Assembly (NCBI GenBank): GCA_963921825.1
Contig: OY997594.1
Location: forward strand, 30,300,956-30,364,955
Length of the DNA: 64,000 nt
Reading direction: 5' to 3'
Source of the DNA: Erodium maritimum
Lineage: Eukaryota > Streptophyta > Magnoliopsida > Geraniales > Geraniaceae
Each line of letters begins with the position of its first letter. Position 1 is the stretch's first letter. Below the pieces are notes generated by a model, which made no database searches, had not been told where the DNA came from, and saw only the letters and a list, made by a program, of their open reading frames with translations. Positions 44,951 through 55,189 of the stretch are shown here, one piece after another. The position numbers and the translations under genes were made by a program.

Positions 44951-45875
44951 TAGGGGTGTGAGTAAAAATCCGAACCCGGAAAAATACCCGAATCCGAACC
45001 TGTCCAAACCGGAAATTAATCGATCCGGACGAAAACGGATAAAATCCGGTCTGGAAATCCGGGTACCCGGATGATCCGGACAGGTTACCGGATCCAATTC
45101 ACCAGACCCGTGCGGGTCCGGGTAATAACCGAACCGGTGAGTTCCCTATACCTTAGGGCCTTACTTGCTAGGCCCAGGCAACATTTATTGAAGCCAAGCC
45201 CGTTGGCTTGGCATTTATTTCAGAAATTAGCCTTCATGGATCCATGAAGCCCGTGCCTGTGCCCATACGGATCCATGAAGCCCAGTCCATTGTTTCATTT
45301 ATTTCAGAAATTTTCGCTCAAAAATAAACTTTCCATGAGGAATCGAACCCCCAACCTGAAGAGAGTACAAAGGGTGCCTTTACCAACTGAACCACTGAAC
45401 ACCGTTGTATACTCTTTATTTAAATTTTACATATACAAAATACAATACATGAGTGAGAAAAGTTGAAATCCCACATCGACCAGAAGAAGTAAAATTAAGC
45501 ACTTATCCTGTATATATTAACCATTCCCTTTGTATAATACTACACCCTCATTCTTCCTCCGTAATGAGTTTACTGGGCTGCAATTTTTGGCTCTGTGCCA
45601 ATTATATTTTTGGCATGATTTTGTTAGTTTATTTTTCTTAAAGTTTTGTTTAATCATGTTTAAGTGGTCATTTTTGGCTCAAATTTTTATTAGTCCATTG
45701 AGGTATGGTTAAAATCCGGAACCGGGCCGATCCGGTCCGTACCCGGAAGGCCAAAAACCCGAGATTTTAAAGTTTATTTGGACAGGGTCCGGACATAAGA
45801 ATTATGGAACCGGATGATCCGGACAGGGTTTTTAAATGGCCTACGGACAGGGTACCCGGTCCGTTGTCACCCCTA
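44951..45875. mobile_element. hAT non-autonomous element (925 bp, perfect 8-bp TSD)
   Basis: Ends TAGGGGTG and CACCCCTA are inverted repeats, followed on both sides by CCGG-rich sub-terminal words (CCGGATGATCCGGACAGG on both flanks). The TSD TTTCTAAC is perfect (44943-44950 and 45876-45883). The interior has no transposase. It carries a tRNA-like sequence at 45333-45404 and a TTTCATTTATTTCAGAAATT duplication. Confidence 0.93.
45333..45404 (-). other. tRNA-like Pol III promoter (SINE head or fossil tRNA)
   Basis: On the minus strand an A-box-like TGGTTCAGTTGG (45394-45383) and a perfect B box GGTTCGATTCC (45349-45339) have normal tRNA spacing, and the T-arm can pair. The acceptor and anticodon arms do not fold as a proper tRNA. 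It is best read as a tRNA-derived SINE head or relic trapped in the hAT element. Confidence 0.65.
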
Positions 45876-45883
45876 TTTCTAAC

Positions 45884-46099
45884 CTACAATACTCAATTGA
45901 AGTCATAATAAAATCACAACATTTCAAGATTTTGTTTTATATATCATGAATATATGAGGAGGTCAAGTTATATAGAGTATATATGTAATTTATTTTTCTT
46001 AGTTTATTAGGGACGAGATTTATTTTTAGATAGCACGACAATAAAAAGATACATGATTTTGAGACCTTTGTATTTTATACCAATCCTTATTTCAAGTAT
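45884..46099. other. Short AT-rich spacer
   Basis: Nothing recognisable between the hAT element and retroposon 'b'. Confidence 0.5.
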
Positions 46100-46109
46100 C
46101 GACATCGGA

Positions 46110-46872
46110 AAGTGCTCCGCTATCCTTGACGGGTTCACCCATTAATGGGTTCAACAATACCTTTGCTAGGGTTTTCTCTTTACATCCTTTTCTTCATCTT
46201 TTTAGCCGCCGCCAACCTTCACAGGTCTCCGCCGCCCATTCAAACCATCCCACGACCTCGCGCTACCGATCCTGCGTCGCCGGTTTGGTCACGAGCTAGT
46301 GCCAATGGCCACCATGGCCCTCCTGCTGCCGTCCACCGGGGCCCGTGCTCCATGCGCCGTCTCCCATCTGCAGCGGGCCAGTTTAGGGCCTATCCATCAA
46401 AGGGGCACACCCTAGCCAGCATGGGTCCGCTCCCTCGATGGATCTGGGATCCGGGAGGAGGGACGATAGGTTGGGGCAGGACGAATCACGACAAAGAATT
46501 GACGATACCAGAACGCTCCAATGGCACGGGGCCCAGAAGAACTGGCATCGCAAATTTGGTAGTTTGTTATTTCGTTCGTGTGCTAATTTTCTATCCTGTT
46601 TTAGGTCGAATAAATTTCTGGCTAGACCGTCTAGTTCTTGTGTTGATTAGGACTTTTCATTTCAAGTCTCGTTGTTTTGAGACGCTGGTAAGGAGTTGTC
46701 TTGAGTGTTTGCCAACGATTTCAAGTAGGCTATTATTATGGGTCCACGAGCGCTGGACTTGCTACGGTCGGTCCGGACACATATCTGGAACCCCGGACGT
46801 TTACGCCCTTTCTTGTTTGATTACCTTTGGATATTAATACTATTATCCGGTTACCCGTTTCAAAAAAATAAC
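46110..46872 (+). mobile_element. Non-autonomous A-tailed retroposon 'b' (763 bp, 10-bp TSD)
   Basis: Direct repeats CGACATCGGA (46100-46109 and 46873-46882) flank a unit ending TTACCCGTTTCAAAAAAATA. The 230-codon open frame at 46145-46837 shows no known domain and crosses the conserved 3' UTR blocks, so it is not taken as coding. The 3' half is homologous to retroposon 'a' (CTGTTTTAGGTCGAATAAAT against TTGTTTTAGGACAAATAAGA) and to the 3' UTR of the LINE at 47332-49570 (identical 13-mer GGGTCCACGAGCG at 46740-46752). Confidence 0.8.
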
Positions 46873-46882
46873 CGACATCGGA

Positions 46883-47322
46883 CCATGCCCTCATCTAGTT
46901 ATATGCTTAAAAGCAAACCGCTAAAATCATCAAATCTGTTATATGTGAGGATGTGTGTCCCATTCACCATTCATAAATAAATCAATAAGACAGATAGATG
47001 GATGGATACATCAGTAAATGAGATCACACGTACTAGTTTCAATGAGACCGTTGAATTTGTACTCAACATTTAAATACATCTCACCTTGCAAAAGAGACAC
47101 ATCCGACGAATTTTGGCTCTATCCAACAAAATAAAGAAATATTTACGTACAAAGGTTCTAGAAAATGAACCATTAAAAATGGGTCATATGTAGCTGCAAA
47201 AATCTAATATATCCAACCATTTCGTTGTCTCTTGCTTGGTCTAATTTGTGAATATTAGTGTTGTAACGGCTTAATTTTAGGATTAAAGATAAAAATATGT
47301 CTTAAAATATTGGTAACGTGTG
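46883..47322. other. Spacer without recognised features
   Basis: AT-rich, with no supportable ORF, repeat or RNA gene. Confidence 0.5.
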
Positions 47323-47331
47323 TTTAATCAC

Positions 47332-49570
47332 TTTTTTTTAAGCGGTAAAAAAGTCAAAGTGCATTATTGTCAATATCGGTTACAAGAGGACCTAGGTCGT
47401 GGACTCTATAATATAGTTCGGGTCCCCCCGTAGGATGTCCAACGCTCGTGGACCCAAGAAATAGTCTGCTTTAACATTGTAGACAACAAAAAGAAATTAA
47501 GACCACACCCGACCATCCCAAGAACAAGGGAAAAATCAACAATAAAAAAAGTCCAACAATCCAAAAAAGCAGAGTATAGAAAATACTGAAAATGAAATAA
47601 AGCTCCAATGCTTCCATGTTATTCTCGGGACGATCAAGCAATACCCTTCCCGGGCCTAGGGGAATAAGCCCACTACAGCCCCTTCCCCCCTTGTGTGGTC
47701 CCCTCATTGGTCCTGGCGGGGATGTTTCTAAGGTCTCGCCTATTGATCATCATTATCATTCTCATCCACCAGTTGTCGGGTAGAGATTCCGTAGAGGTCT
47801 ATAGCCCTCTTCATCTTGGTAGTCCGGGTGTAGCATTTCCCCGCCTTTCACTTCCCTTTGGCCTTCATTTTCTTAGCCCTCATCGGTCCCGGGCCATCCA
47901 AATGTGCACACGGCTCCTTTTGCTTCCCCTATGCCAGCTACCGTGTCGATCACTGGTCCTGCAAAAAAAATGGAAGGCACTCATCCTCAGAGACGTTAGC
48001 TAGGTCACAGGTCTTTGTGATCCCCGTGGGCCTGGCTAACGATCCCGGATGTGCCCACTGAGTATTTGGAATTATCCCATCGGGACATTCCTTAGCCAAG
48101 CCACAAGTCTCCGAACTATCCTCCTTGCCCTCCTCGATTGTAGGGAACCCCAGTGGTGGAAGTAATGGAAGCCCATTTCCACCCCGGTGATTCTGAGAAG
48201 GGCCCAAAATGAGAGAGGTGAGGAGCTCATCAACCGGGAGCACCCACGGTGCCTTAGGTGCTCCCCAATCCGTATGGACCATTCGGTCCACATCGAAGCC
48301 CATTTGCACCCGAAGTGACTCATCAAACCGGACCTCACCTCTACCAACATTGTGGATGCGTGCTTGGCATGCCCCTATCTGGTTATTGAGCCGACCACAC
48401 CGAGCACAAAACCCCGGCACACGCTCATATTGGAGGTCCACCGTGGTGGAATCCATGTGTCCCGAGAACCGAAGTCGAATTTTCTGACGTAAAGGCCTGT
48501 CCACATCAAAGGCTTGCCCGAAACCACAAGAAATCATTTAAACGATGCGGAGTCGGGATAGGGGCTGATATTACCTCAGCACCCAGGGCGTTGGTTAGGA
48601 TGGACCAAACTAGACCATTCCTCGCGTCCCTCGGGACGTTGAAAGCCTGGACCCCTATCTCCATAAACCGAAATGGAATAGTTCTTGGTTGCATGCAAGG
48701 CAAGAGGGGGACCAACAGTACCGGGTATCCGCTAAAAGTCCATGGTCCACGATGTCAGATATTTTCCAACAAAGCGTTGGACGGGAAGTGAAAATCCACG
48801 ACCTCCTTCTTCAAGCATTCCACAACAAGGTCGTGTACCTTCCGTTTTATGATCATGAGGTCGCAGAGAGTAGTGACGTTTCACTTGGCATCAGCCACTA
48901 TCAAGCCCGCTAACGAGTGGCGGTACCGTCCATCTGTGGCTGCCATAACTATTTCCATGGGGATAATAACTACCTCGTCCCCATCGTTTGGATATTCCTC
49001 GACTGGTAGTGATAGTCGAGGCATGTGGATCTCCCTCGACTGTTTTAGGACGACGGTCGAGGAGGGCTCCCTGGTGAGAGTTTGGTGGATGAGAAACAAC
49101 CTCATAGGAGGAACACCGGCCCCTCTTGGTGTTGCGGGTGGTAGTAGCAGGCACGACCAAGCTGATCGCGATGGTGGAGCAGAGGACCGACCTGGAACCT
49201 CCGAGATCAAAACCGTTAGGGGTTTCAATTGCAGATGCAGTAACAGGCTGGGAAGGTCGACCTGCAAATCCTTCCCAACCATCTGGGCTGGATAGATTTT
49301 TCCGCCATTATTAGGGCTTGTAGGACGCTCTAAGGGCGACGAATTCCCCTTAGATGGGAGAGAGGCGGACGCCCTTACCGTTGCCTAGTGAGACGGTGAA
49401 GATTTGGTGGAAACCATGGTAGAAATGGAGGAGTTTGGGAAGATTTGGAGGAAGAAGATGAGGAGAGGAGGCTGAGGAAAATGGAGAGGGTGAAACCCTA
49501 ATTTTTGTGGTCTCTTACACTCAGATATGTAACACATCAGTATTTTTGTGGCGTACATGTATGTCTTATA
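47332..49570 (-). mobile_element. ORF1-only LINE 'L' (DUF4283/zinc-knuckle type, about 2.2 kb)
   Basis: On the minus strand the unit begins near 49570, has a gag-like ORF1 from about 49418, a T-rich 3' UTR and a short A-tail (complement of 47332-47339). No endonuclease or RT is present. Possible TSD TTTAATCA lies at 47323-47330 and 49571-49578. The 3' UTR carries the blocks shared with retroposons 'a' and 'b'. This is the best candidate in the window for the lineage that supplied their 3' ends. Confidence 0.72.
47950..49418 (-). pseudogene. L1 ORF1 protein, DUF4283 plus CCHC-type knuckle
   Basis: The ATG at 49418 (MVSTKSSPSH) is followed by an early TAG. The frame reopens with AQMVGKDLQVDLPSLLLHLQ and, at 48950-48840, the DUF4283 start (RYRHSLAGLIVADAK). 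In shifted frames come HDLVVECLKKEVVDFHFPSN, RGPWTFSGYPVLLVPLLP and FRFMEIGVQAFNVP. The last block (48537-47950) has RPLRQKIRLRFSGHMDSTTV and the knuckle CARCGRLNNQIGAC, in which His is Asn. DUF4283 with a zf-CCHC_4 knuckle is the standard nucleic-acid-binding ORF1 of many plant L1s. Stops and frameshifts make it inactive. Confidence 0.8.
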
Positions 49571-49690
49571 TTTAATCATTTAAAGTATTAGTTATTTGAG
49601 AATTATTGGATAAAATTTATGTTAAAATTTCATTATTTTTTAATTCATAAAAACATGTAAATCATATGTGACCAAATTATTTATTATTAG

Positions 49691-50017
49691 TTTTTTATCA
49701 GCTCAGAAATTTATTATAAAAAGAGAAGATTTCCAAGCAGAAAACCTATTCAAGGGTGAAGACCAAAACACGATTACAAAGGAACTCCCGAAAATGGAGC
49801 TTAAAGGAGAAAACATTTATAATCAAGGAGAGTATTCCCTAAAAATAAAAAACAAACAAAATAAGTCAAAGAAAAAACAAACTGTTTGTTGATCTCCTTA
49901 ACTCCCGAGAGGGCACCTTTAGAAGACTTAAGAGCCGCCTGATTCCACATGTTCACCGCTAAAGGGACAGCTTGAATAGCTCTCTCCCGACTCATGGATC
50001 GTGTTCTAGGCTTGGTA
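49691..50017 (-). mobile_element. 5'-truncated LINE 3' end
   Basis: The minus strand encodes an ORF2 C-terminus (TRSMSRERAIQAVPLAVNMW) ending at a stop at 49801, then a short 3' UTR and GCTGATAAAAAA. It resembles the fragment at 27715-28045. A short CAAATTAT repeat lies on both sides but does not abut the tail, so the TSD is unproven. Confidence 0.75.
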
Positions 50018-50370
50018 ACAAATTATAAGGCATGTAAATAATCTATGACTAGTTCATAAAGACATACAAATGACATGTGACCAAATATAAGGTACTTGAT
50101 TTATCACTTTTAAACTTTAGGTAGTTTATTGTTCACGGCCAATAATTTAGAATTGGTTTTTATATTTAACACTTAAGTTTTTACAGAACCCATACGTCTA
50201 TATATACAAGCAGTAAATTTATAGTTGTCATGTTCAGTAGGAATGTTTCTATTTTACACGATATAAAGAACGTCGTCAACAATGTAAAAATATGAGTATT
50301 AATGTCGTACTCATGAGCAAGAGCGAGGTGAGAGAGGTATTGATACACATAATAGATGAGCGGTGTATTA
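50018..50370. other. AT-rich spacer
   Basis: No gene. A 35-bp stretch near 50053-50085 (CATACAAATGACATGTGACC) echoes 49650-49675, flanking the LINE fragment. Confidence 0.5.
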
Positions 50371-50384
50371 GGTCGGTAACTATT

Positions 50385-51860
50385 GGAAACAACCAACTCT
50401 AGACACGCCTCTCTCTTTTCTCTCTTAGCAGACACGCCTCTCTCTCTCTACGATAAAACCCTAGCCTCTCACGCCTCTTTCTTTTCCAGCGCCGTCACCG
50501 GCGGCGATTGTGGCTCCAGCCACGGAAGCTGCCGGTGGGGCTCAGATCTACGACGTGATGCCGCCTTTTACCTCCCACAGCCATCCCCTCCCTCCCCACA
50601 AAGCTTTCATCCCTCGGTCGGCGCTGCCCCTACTCCAACGGCTTCAGGTGAGCCCCTCCTGTTCCGCCAACGTCGTCTCTCTCTTTCGGGCGTCCTCGAT
50701 ATGTGTCCCCTCCGGATTTTGCGCCCCGGAGGTGAACGAGGGAGGAAATGACTTCTCAGGCCACTCGTCGGCGTCCCCCTCGCCAAGGCTCCTCCTGCTC
50801 CGCTGGTTGCTGGTCCGGCCTCCTTACGCCAGCAACTCCTTGCTCCCTCGTTTGGCGTCTTCGATCTGCTCCCCCTCAAGATCTTACTTCTCGGAGGCGA
50901 TCGAGGGGTTTGGCTTCTCCGGCCACAGATCGGCACCCCCCTCGCTGAGATCTGTTGGTCAGACTCCCTTGTTGAGGTCTACCGGCCGGCATACTCCGGC
51001 CATCGTGGTGGTTACTCTGGCTCTCCTCGGCCGCAACCCGCCCCTCTCGCGTGTCAATCAGATGTGTTGTAGTGCCCCAAGCTCCACCATCCTTGACCAC
51101 TAGACCCGACAAGTTTTGGTCAGCATCCTTGGCTGGTAGTCTCAATGGTTCTCGGTCAGATCTGATTCGGCAGCTCTTTGGCTAAGGGATGGTGGTGGTT
51201 TACACTGGTTTTTTTTTGTTCTCTATTTTTGTTTGTATGTAGGTTCCCGGTCAAGTTTCTTGGCCCGATAACGATGACCTGAAATCCCCTGGACTTGTCT
51301 CTCAGCCACGATTCGCATCCGGCCTGACGAACAAATCTGATCCCACCTGTTGCCAGAGCTCTACAGTCAACATATTCCTGCTTTACCGAGCTCACCCGGC
51401 CCATCTCGTGCCTTTCCCCAAGCGGACCAGATTTGTATCCTCGGCGCCACCCATCCCCCCTTCGTTATGATCTCACCCCCGACCTTCAGAGATCGGCTTG
51501 AGTGTTTCAGTTTCGTTGTTGTCGTTGGGTTATTTAATTTTTTCGTTCTGTGTTTCCCTAAGTCCCCGCTCTGGATTCCCACCGTCAAAGACCCGTCTTT
51601 GACCGGCAGATCTCCGAGAGGTGTGGTGGTTACCTTTGGTGGCATTACCGGTTGGCTCTCTCTTTCAGTAGATTTGTTCGGATCGCCGAAAAGAAATAAC
51701 AACTTGGTACTTGTTTGTCTAGGCGCTGCGTCGCCCTTAGTGAGAGCTATCATCGCACTGATCGTTATATTGATATCCGGGATCAATCGGTGGATGCACC
51801 GCTTGTGTTGTCTTATGTGTAAGGTTTATTAATTTTAATGAATCTTTCCTTTCAAAAAAA
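50385..51860 (+). mobile_element. Non-autonomous A-tailed retroposon 'c' (1476 bp, perfect 14-bp TSD)
   Basis: A perfect 14-bp TSD, GGTCGGTAACTATT (50371-50384 and 51861-51874), bounds the unit, which ends CTTTCCTTTCAAAAAAA. The 5' part is CT-rich and GC-rich like an L1 5' UTR. An internal segment of about 165-170 bp is duplicated (GCGTCCTCGATATGTGTCCC at about 50689 against GCGTCTTCGATCTGCTCCCC at about 50858). The open frame at 50510-51103 has no recognised domain and is low complexity. There is no RRM, DUF4283, endonuclease or RT. Confidence 0.88.
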
Positions 51861-51874
51861 GGTCGGTAACTATT

Positions 51875-52300
51875 AATTTTTGGCTTATTCGCAAATGTAC
51901 ATTTACGGAAATCCGTTAAATAACAAATGAGATAATAACATGTAAAGTTTATGAAAAATATAGAATTAATGACGTGAATTGATGACATTTAATGCAAACA
52001 CCATTGCCCATATTAAAAATTTCTGTATACTTTGGAAATTGGAGTTAAGGTCGTGGGTTTAGGTCATCATTAATGTGCAATGGAGAGAGCCCACACGCGT
52101 ATCGCCGTCTTTTGTCCGGTTCGGGTTGGGCTGGTCAATTTTTAAATAGACATGACCGTTCACTAATTGTTTAGGTCCGTTTTATCTTCGGAAACACTTG
52201 TCCATATTAACCTTCAGTGTCGTAGATGGAACAACTTTTTCGGAAGGATATAATGTTATGCTGGACTCGGACTTCCTACAACAGCAAAAAAATTATCAAC
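51875..52300. other. Spacer without recognised features
   Basis: AT-rich, with no supportable gene or repeat. Confidence 0.5.
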
Positions 52301-53160
52301 TTTTTTTAGAATAAACGATAATTTTATTGAAATTATAAAAGAATACAGGTCCTACAATAGGAGAGGATTGTGATAAACAGTAATTAAAAATAAAACAGAA
52401 AGTAAAACCAAAGGGCCCAAACTGTCAAGAACTACTCAAAGTAGTGCCTAAATGTTGTTTGATCCTTGCTTTCCAATGACTTTTTTCATTGTGATGTGGG
52501 TGACCAAACTTGAACCTGACAATCTGATCGGGAGGTAAGGCTTAGACTAGGGACCCCTCACAGAGTATTTCCTTGAAGCCCTGGGTACCTATCATCCCTC
52601 ATGGTGGGGGAACTTCACAGCCCTTGCCTGATCTTAACGCAACTGCACCTCAGTGTCTCATTTCTGGCTAGATGGGCCTAGTGGCATTCCCGGTGGGCCT
52701 AGCAGGTTTACGGATGTGCCGGACCCAAGGAGGCCTATCTCTGAAAGAGTGCTCAGGTCCTCGAGGGTAAGGCCTAACTCTAGTGCGACCCTGAAGCCCG
52801 AGATACGGGTTAGGTATCGTGTCCGAGGCTATAAGAGGCACTTACCCCGAGATGACCCAGCCTTAGGTATCGTGTCCGAGGTATGTGGTTCGAACCCTAG
52901 TGGTGGTGGTGCTTCCATACCCCAATCTATGGCGTACATCTTCTCCAACTTGTCGGACCTAAACTCAAAGATTGAATCATTGAACCTGGGTGTCCTTGTA
53001 CCTCCCAATCACAATCCCGGACCATATGTTCGATTCGACCACAGTTGAAGCAAAAGGATGGAAGGCTCCCATAGGTTAGAGTAACCCTCACCGGTTCCAA
53101 GAACTCCCTAAACCTCATGATCATGGTACACGGAAGAGGGCGATGAAGGTCCATTCAAAA
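52301..53160 (-). pseudogene. LINE ORF1 remnant with intact zinc knuckle and 3' tail
   Basis: Around 53154-52927 the minus strand encodes REFLEPVRVTLTYGSLPSFC, continuing into CFNCGRIEHMVRDC, a perfect CX2CX4HX4C knuckle of zf-CCHC_4 type. Downstream the sequence is noncoding and ends ATCGTTTATTCTAAAAAAA (tail complement at 52301-52307). No RT lies between them. Upstream, 53161-53370 looks more coding-like on the plus strand (EDKSLREEPESCVEVDEG), which might be a 5' inversion of the kind produced by twin priming. Confidence 0.65.
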
Positions 53161-53370
53161 ATGAACCTTCACTGTTCCTCCCTAACACATCCTTCATCGC
53201 ATGATGGAGGTGGGTGGTGGTGCTCCTACTCTGGCGAGACATGTGGTGGTGCTCCAACTCCTTTAATGCAGGATGATGGTGGTGGTGAAGATAAGAGTTT
53301 GAGAGAAGAACCAGAGAGTTGTGTAGAGGTTGATGAGGGTATGAAGATAAGGTTAGATAGGTTGAGTTAG

Positions 53371-54007
53371 ATTAGGTTTTATATATTAAAGATAATATAG
53401 GCATTTTTTAAAAAAATATGACAATATGTGTTTTGTACATGTTAATTTTCGTATAATTTTGAACTGAAAAAGAGTAGAAAAAAAATAAAGTTCGGAGAAT
53501 TAAATATTGAAAAAATATAACTAAGGGAATGTAAAAAAAAACAATAACAATATTACACGTAATTTTTCCAAAAAAAAAGAGAGAAGGTGGAAACACATAT
53601 ACGACACAAAAGTAGATAAATAGAAGTGCCTTAGAAAAATGAATGGGATGCAATGTATAGACAGAGATGCAATGTCCTGAAAGACTTTGGTCATATCATA
53701 TGGGTGTGTTTGGAGATTTGTGACATGCCACACGTGTCTCTACAGACTACATACATGCAATGCTCTAACTCTTGCTTCGGTTTCAAATGCATGCATGCAT
53801 GGACGCATAATGGCTGGAACATGAAGCTTCTGATATGCCTAGCTTTAGTTGGCAGTTTTTAGTTACGTAACTTATTTATTACAAAATGATTATAGTTGTT
53901 GGTGAGGACGAGGCATGATGGCTGAGACATGAACCCTGCATTCATTCGCCTTTGTCTAGGGAGGCAAAACCTCTTATTCTCGTACTTACTTTAATCTTCA
54001 TTTAACA
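53371..54007. other. AT-rich spacer
   Basis: No gene. It includes a run of ATGCATGCATGCATGG near 53790 and poly-A/T tracts. Confidence 0.5.
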
Positions 54008-54164
54008 GATAATAACTATAAGCAATTCTACTTTATATTATATTGAAATAATGATATTGAAGTGATAACCAGGAGCAATTCTACTTTATTATATTAAAAT
54101 AATGATATTGAAATGATAACCCTGAGCAATTCTACTTTATTGTATATTGAAATGATATTGAATT
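54008..54164. repeat. 50-56-bp tandem repeat, three copies
   Basis: Units start GATAATAACTATAAGCAATT, GATAACCAGGAGCAATTCTA and GATAACCCTGAGCAATTCTA at 54008, 54064 and 54115. All continue with CTACTTTATT...GATATTGAA. Confidence 0.9.
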
Positions 54165-54178
54165 ACTTAACAAATAAT

Positions 54179-55142
54179 TATAAGAAATCATGGCTCTGGT
54201 ATGGCTTCAGAAGAGCTCTGTTAGGATTTTGGTGTCATCTTATCGCGCCTCACTCCAGCCCAGTCTCCATCCCTTCCGATGTAGTTTCGGTCCTTCTCGA
54301 CGTAGTTTCGGTCCTTCCCGGTGTAGTTTCGGTTCTTCGTCTCCGCTGCCATGGCGTTATCCCCGTTCCTTTGCCTCTTCTGTTGATGCTAGGCCGGGAT
54401 TAGAGGATCTTCCCTCTATACGAGGCAATCTACCCTGGTCCTCTTCATCGGTGATTCCTCCTTCTCCTCCGGCGCTATCTTTGCACCCGCCACTGAAGCA
54501 GCCAGCGTTGTCCCCACCTCCTTGGCCTCCACCGATAGGACGGCCCACGCGTCGCCCCTTGGTTACGTCATCCTCAAGTAACGCCCTTCCCCCACTAAAC
54601 CCTAGCCCCCCCCCCCCAAATTTTCCAAGACCTTGCTCTGGCTCTACCGCACCTTCTAAAGCCGCAGCCGTCGCCTCTGAAGACGTCAAAGTCGTCTCTG
54701 AAACCGCCTCCTCTTTGGCCTCCACCACCGCTCCTTCCTCGACCCCTCTATCGAATATGGATCTGGCTAATTGAGTAGGTCTTTTTTATTTTTTCTAACT
54801 TCGTCTTTGCAGGTTCAATGACGATAGGAATCCAGTGCTCTAGGAACTGGCCTTGGGAGGGGTCCCTAGACGATGCTTTGACTCCCACCATCACCATTGC
54901 TTAAGTCCTTCAGGATCTCCGGTACCCCCCCCCCCCTTCGTATTTTGTCCTTGCCTATACGGCATCCCAGCTCAGTGATAGCTGGCCCATCCAATACCGT
55001 TAGTGACAATTATAGTATGAAAAGAACTACGACACCATTGTGTCTTTTGTCTGTTCTTTTTCTTTGTAGTCAGGGATTTACTCCTGATGCACTCAAATGT
55101 ATTTGAATTTAAATTAATGAATTGCACCTTTCGTTAAAAACA
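54179..55142 (+). mobile_element. Non-autonomous retroposon 'd' (about 964 bp, 10-bp TSD)
   Basis: AACAAATAAT flanks both ends (54169-54178 and 55143-55152). The unit ends TTAAATTAATGAATTGCACC followed by TTTCGTTAAAAA, close to the 3' end of 'c'. The open frame at 54190-54774 is Ser/Pro-rich without a domain. It contains C-runs at 54607-54617 and 54925-54937. Confidence 0.72.
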
Positions 55143-55189
55143 AACAAATAATATAACGTATTTACCTATATTCTAATATGTATCAGATG

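Noticed and set aside
45333-45404. Functional tRNA gene
   Set aside because: A and B boxes and a T-arm are present, but acceptor and anticodon stems do not form and the site is inside a hAT element.
46145-46837. 230-codon open frame with a hydrophobic N-terminus resembling a signal peptide
   Set aside because: It spans the conserved 3' UTR blocks shared with other retroposons and ends in the retroposon tail; no homologue is recognisable.
49648-50085. 35-bp echo (CATGTAAATCATATGTGACC and CATACAAATGACATGTGACC) as a TSD of the LINE fragment
   Set aside because: The two copies do not abut the LINE tail or start and differ at several positions; they may be an older duplication.
50510-51103. 197-codon Ser/Pro/Leu-rich frame as a host gene
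   Set aside because: It is contained in a TSD-flanked retroposon and part of it is a tandem duplication; no recognised domain.
52653-53048. 131-codon plus-strand frame as a gene
   Set aside because: It is antisense to the zinc-knuckle ORF1 remnant and shows no domain.
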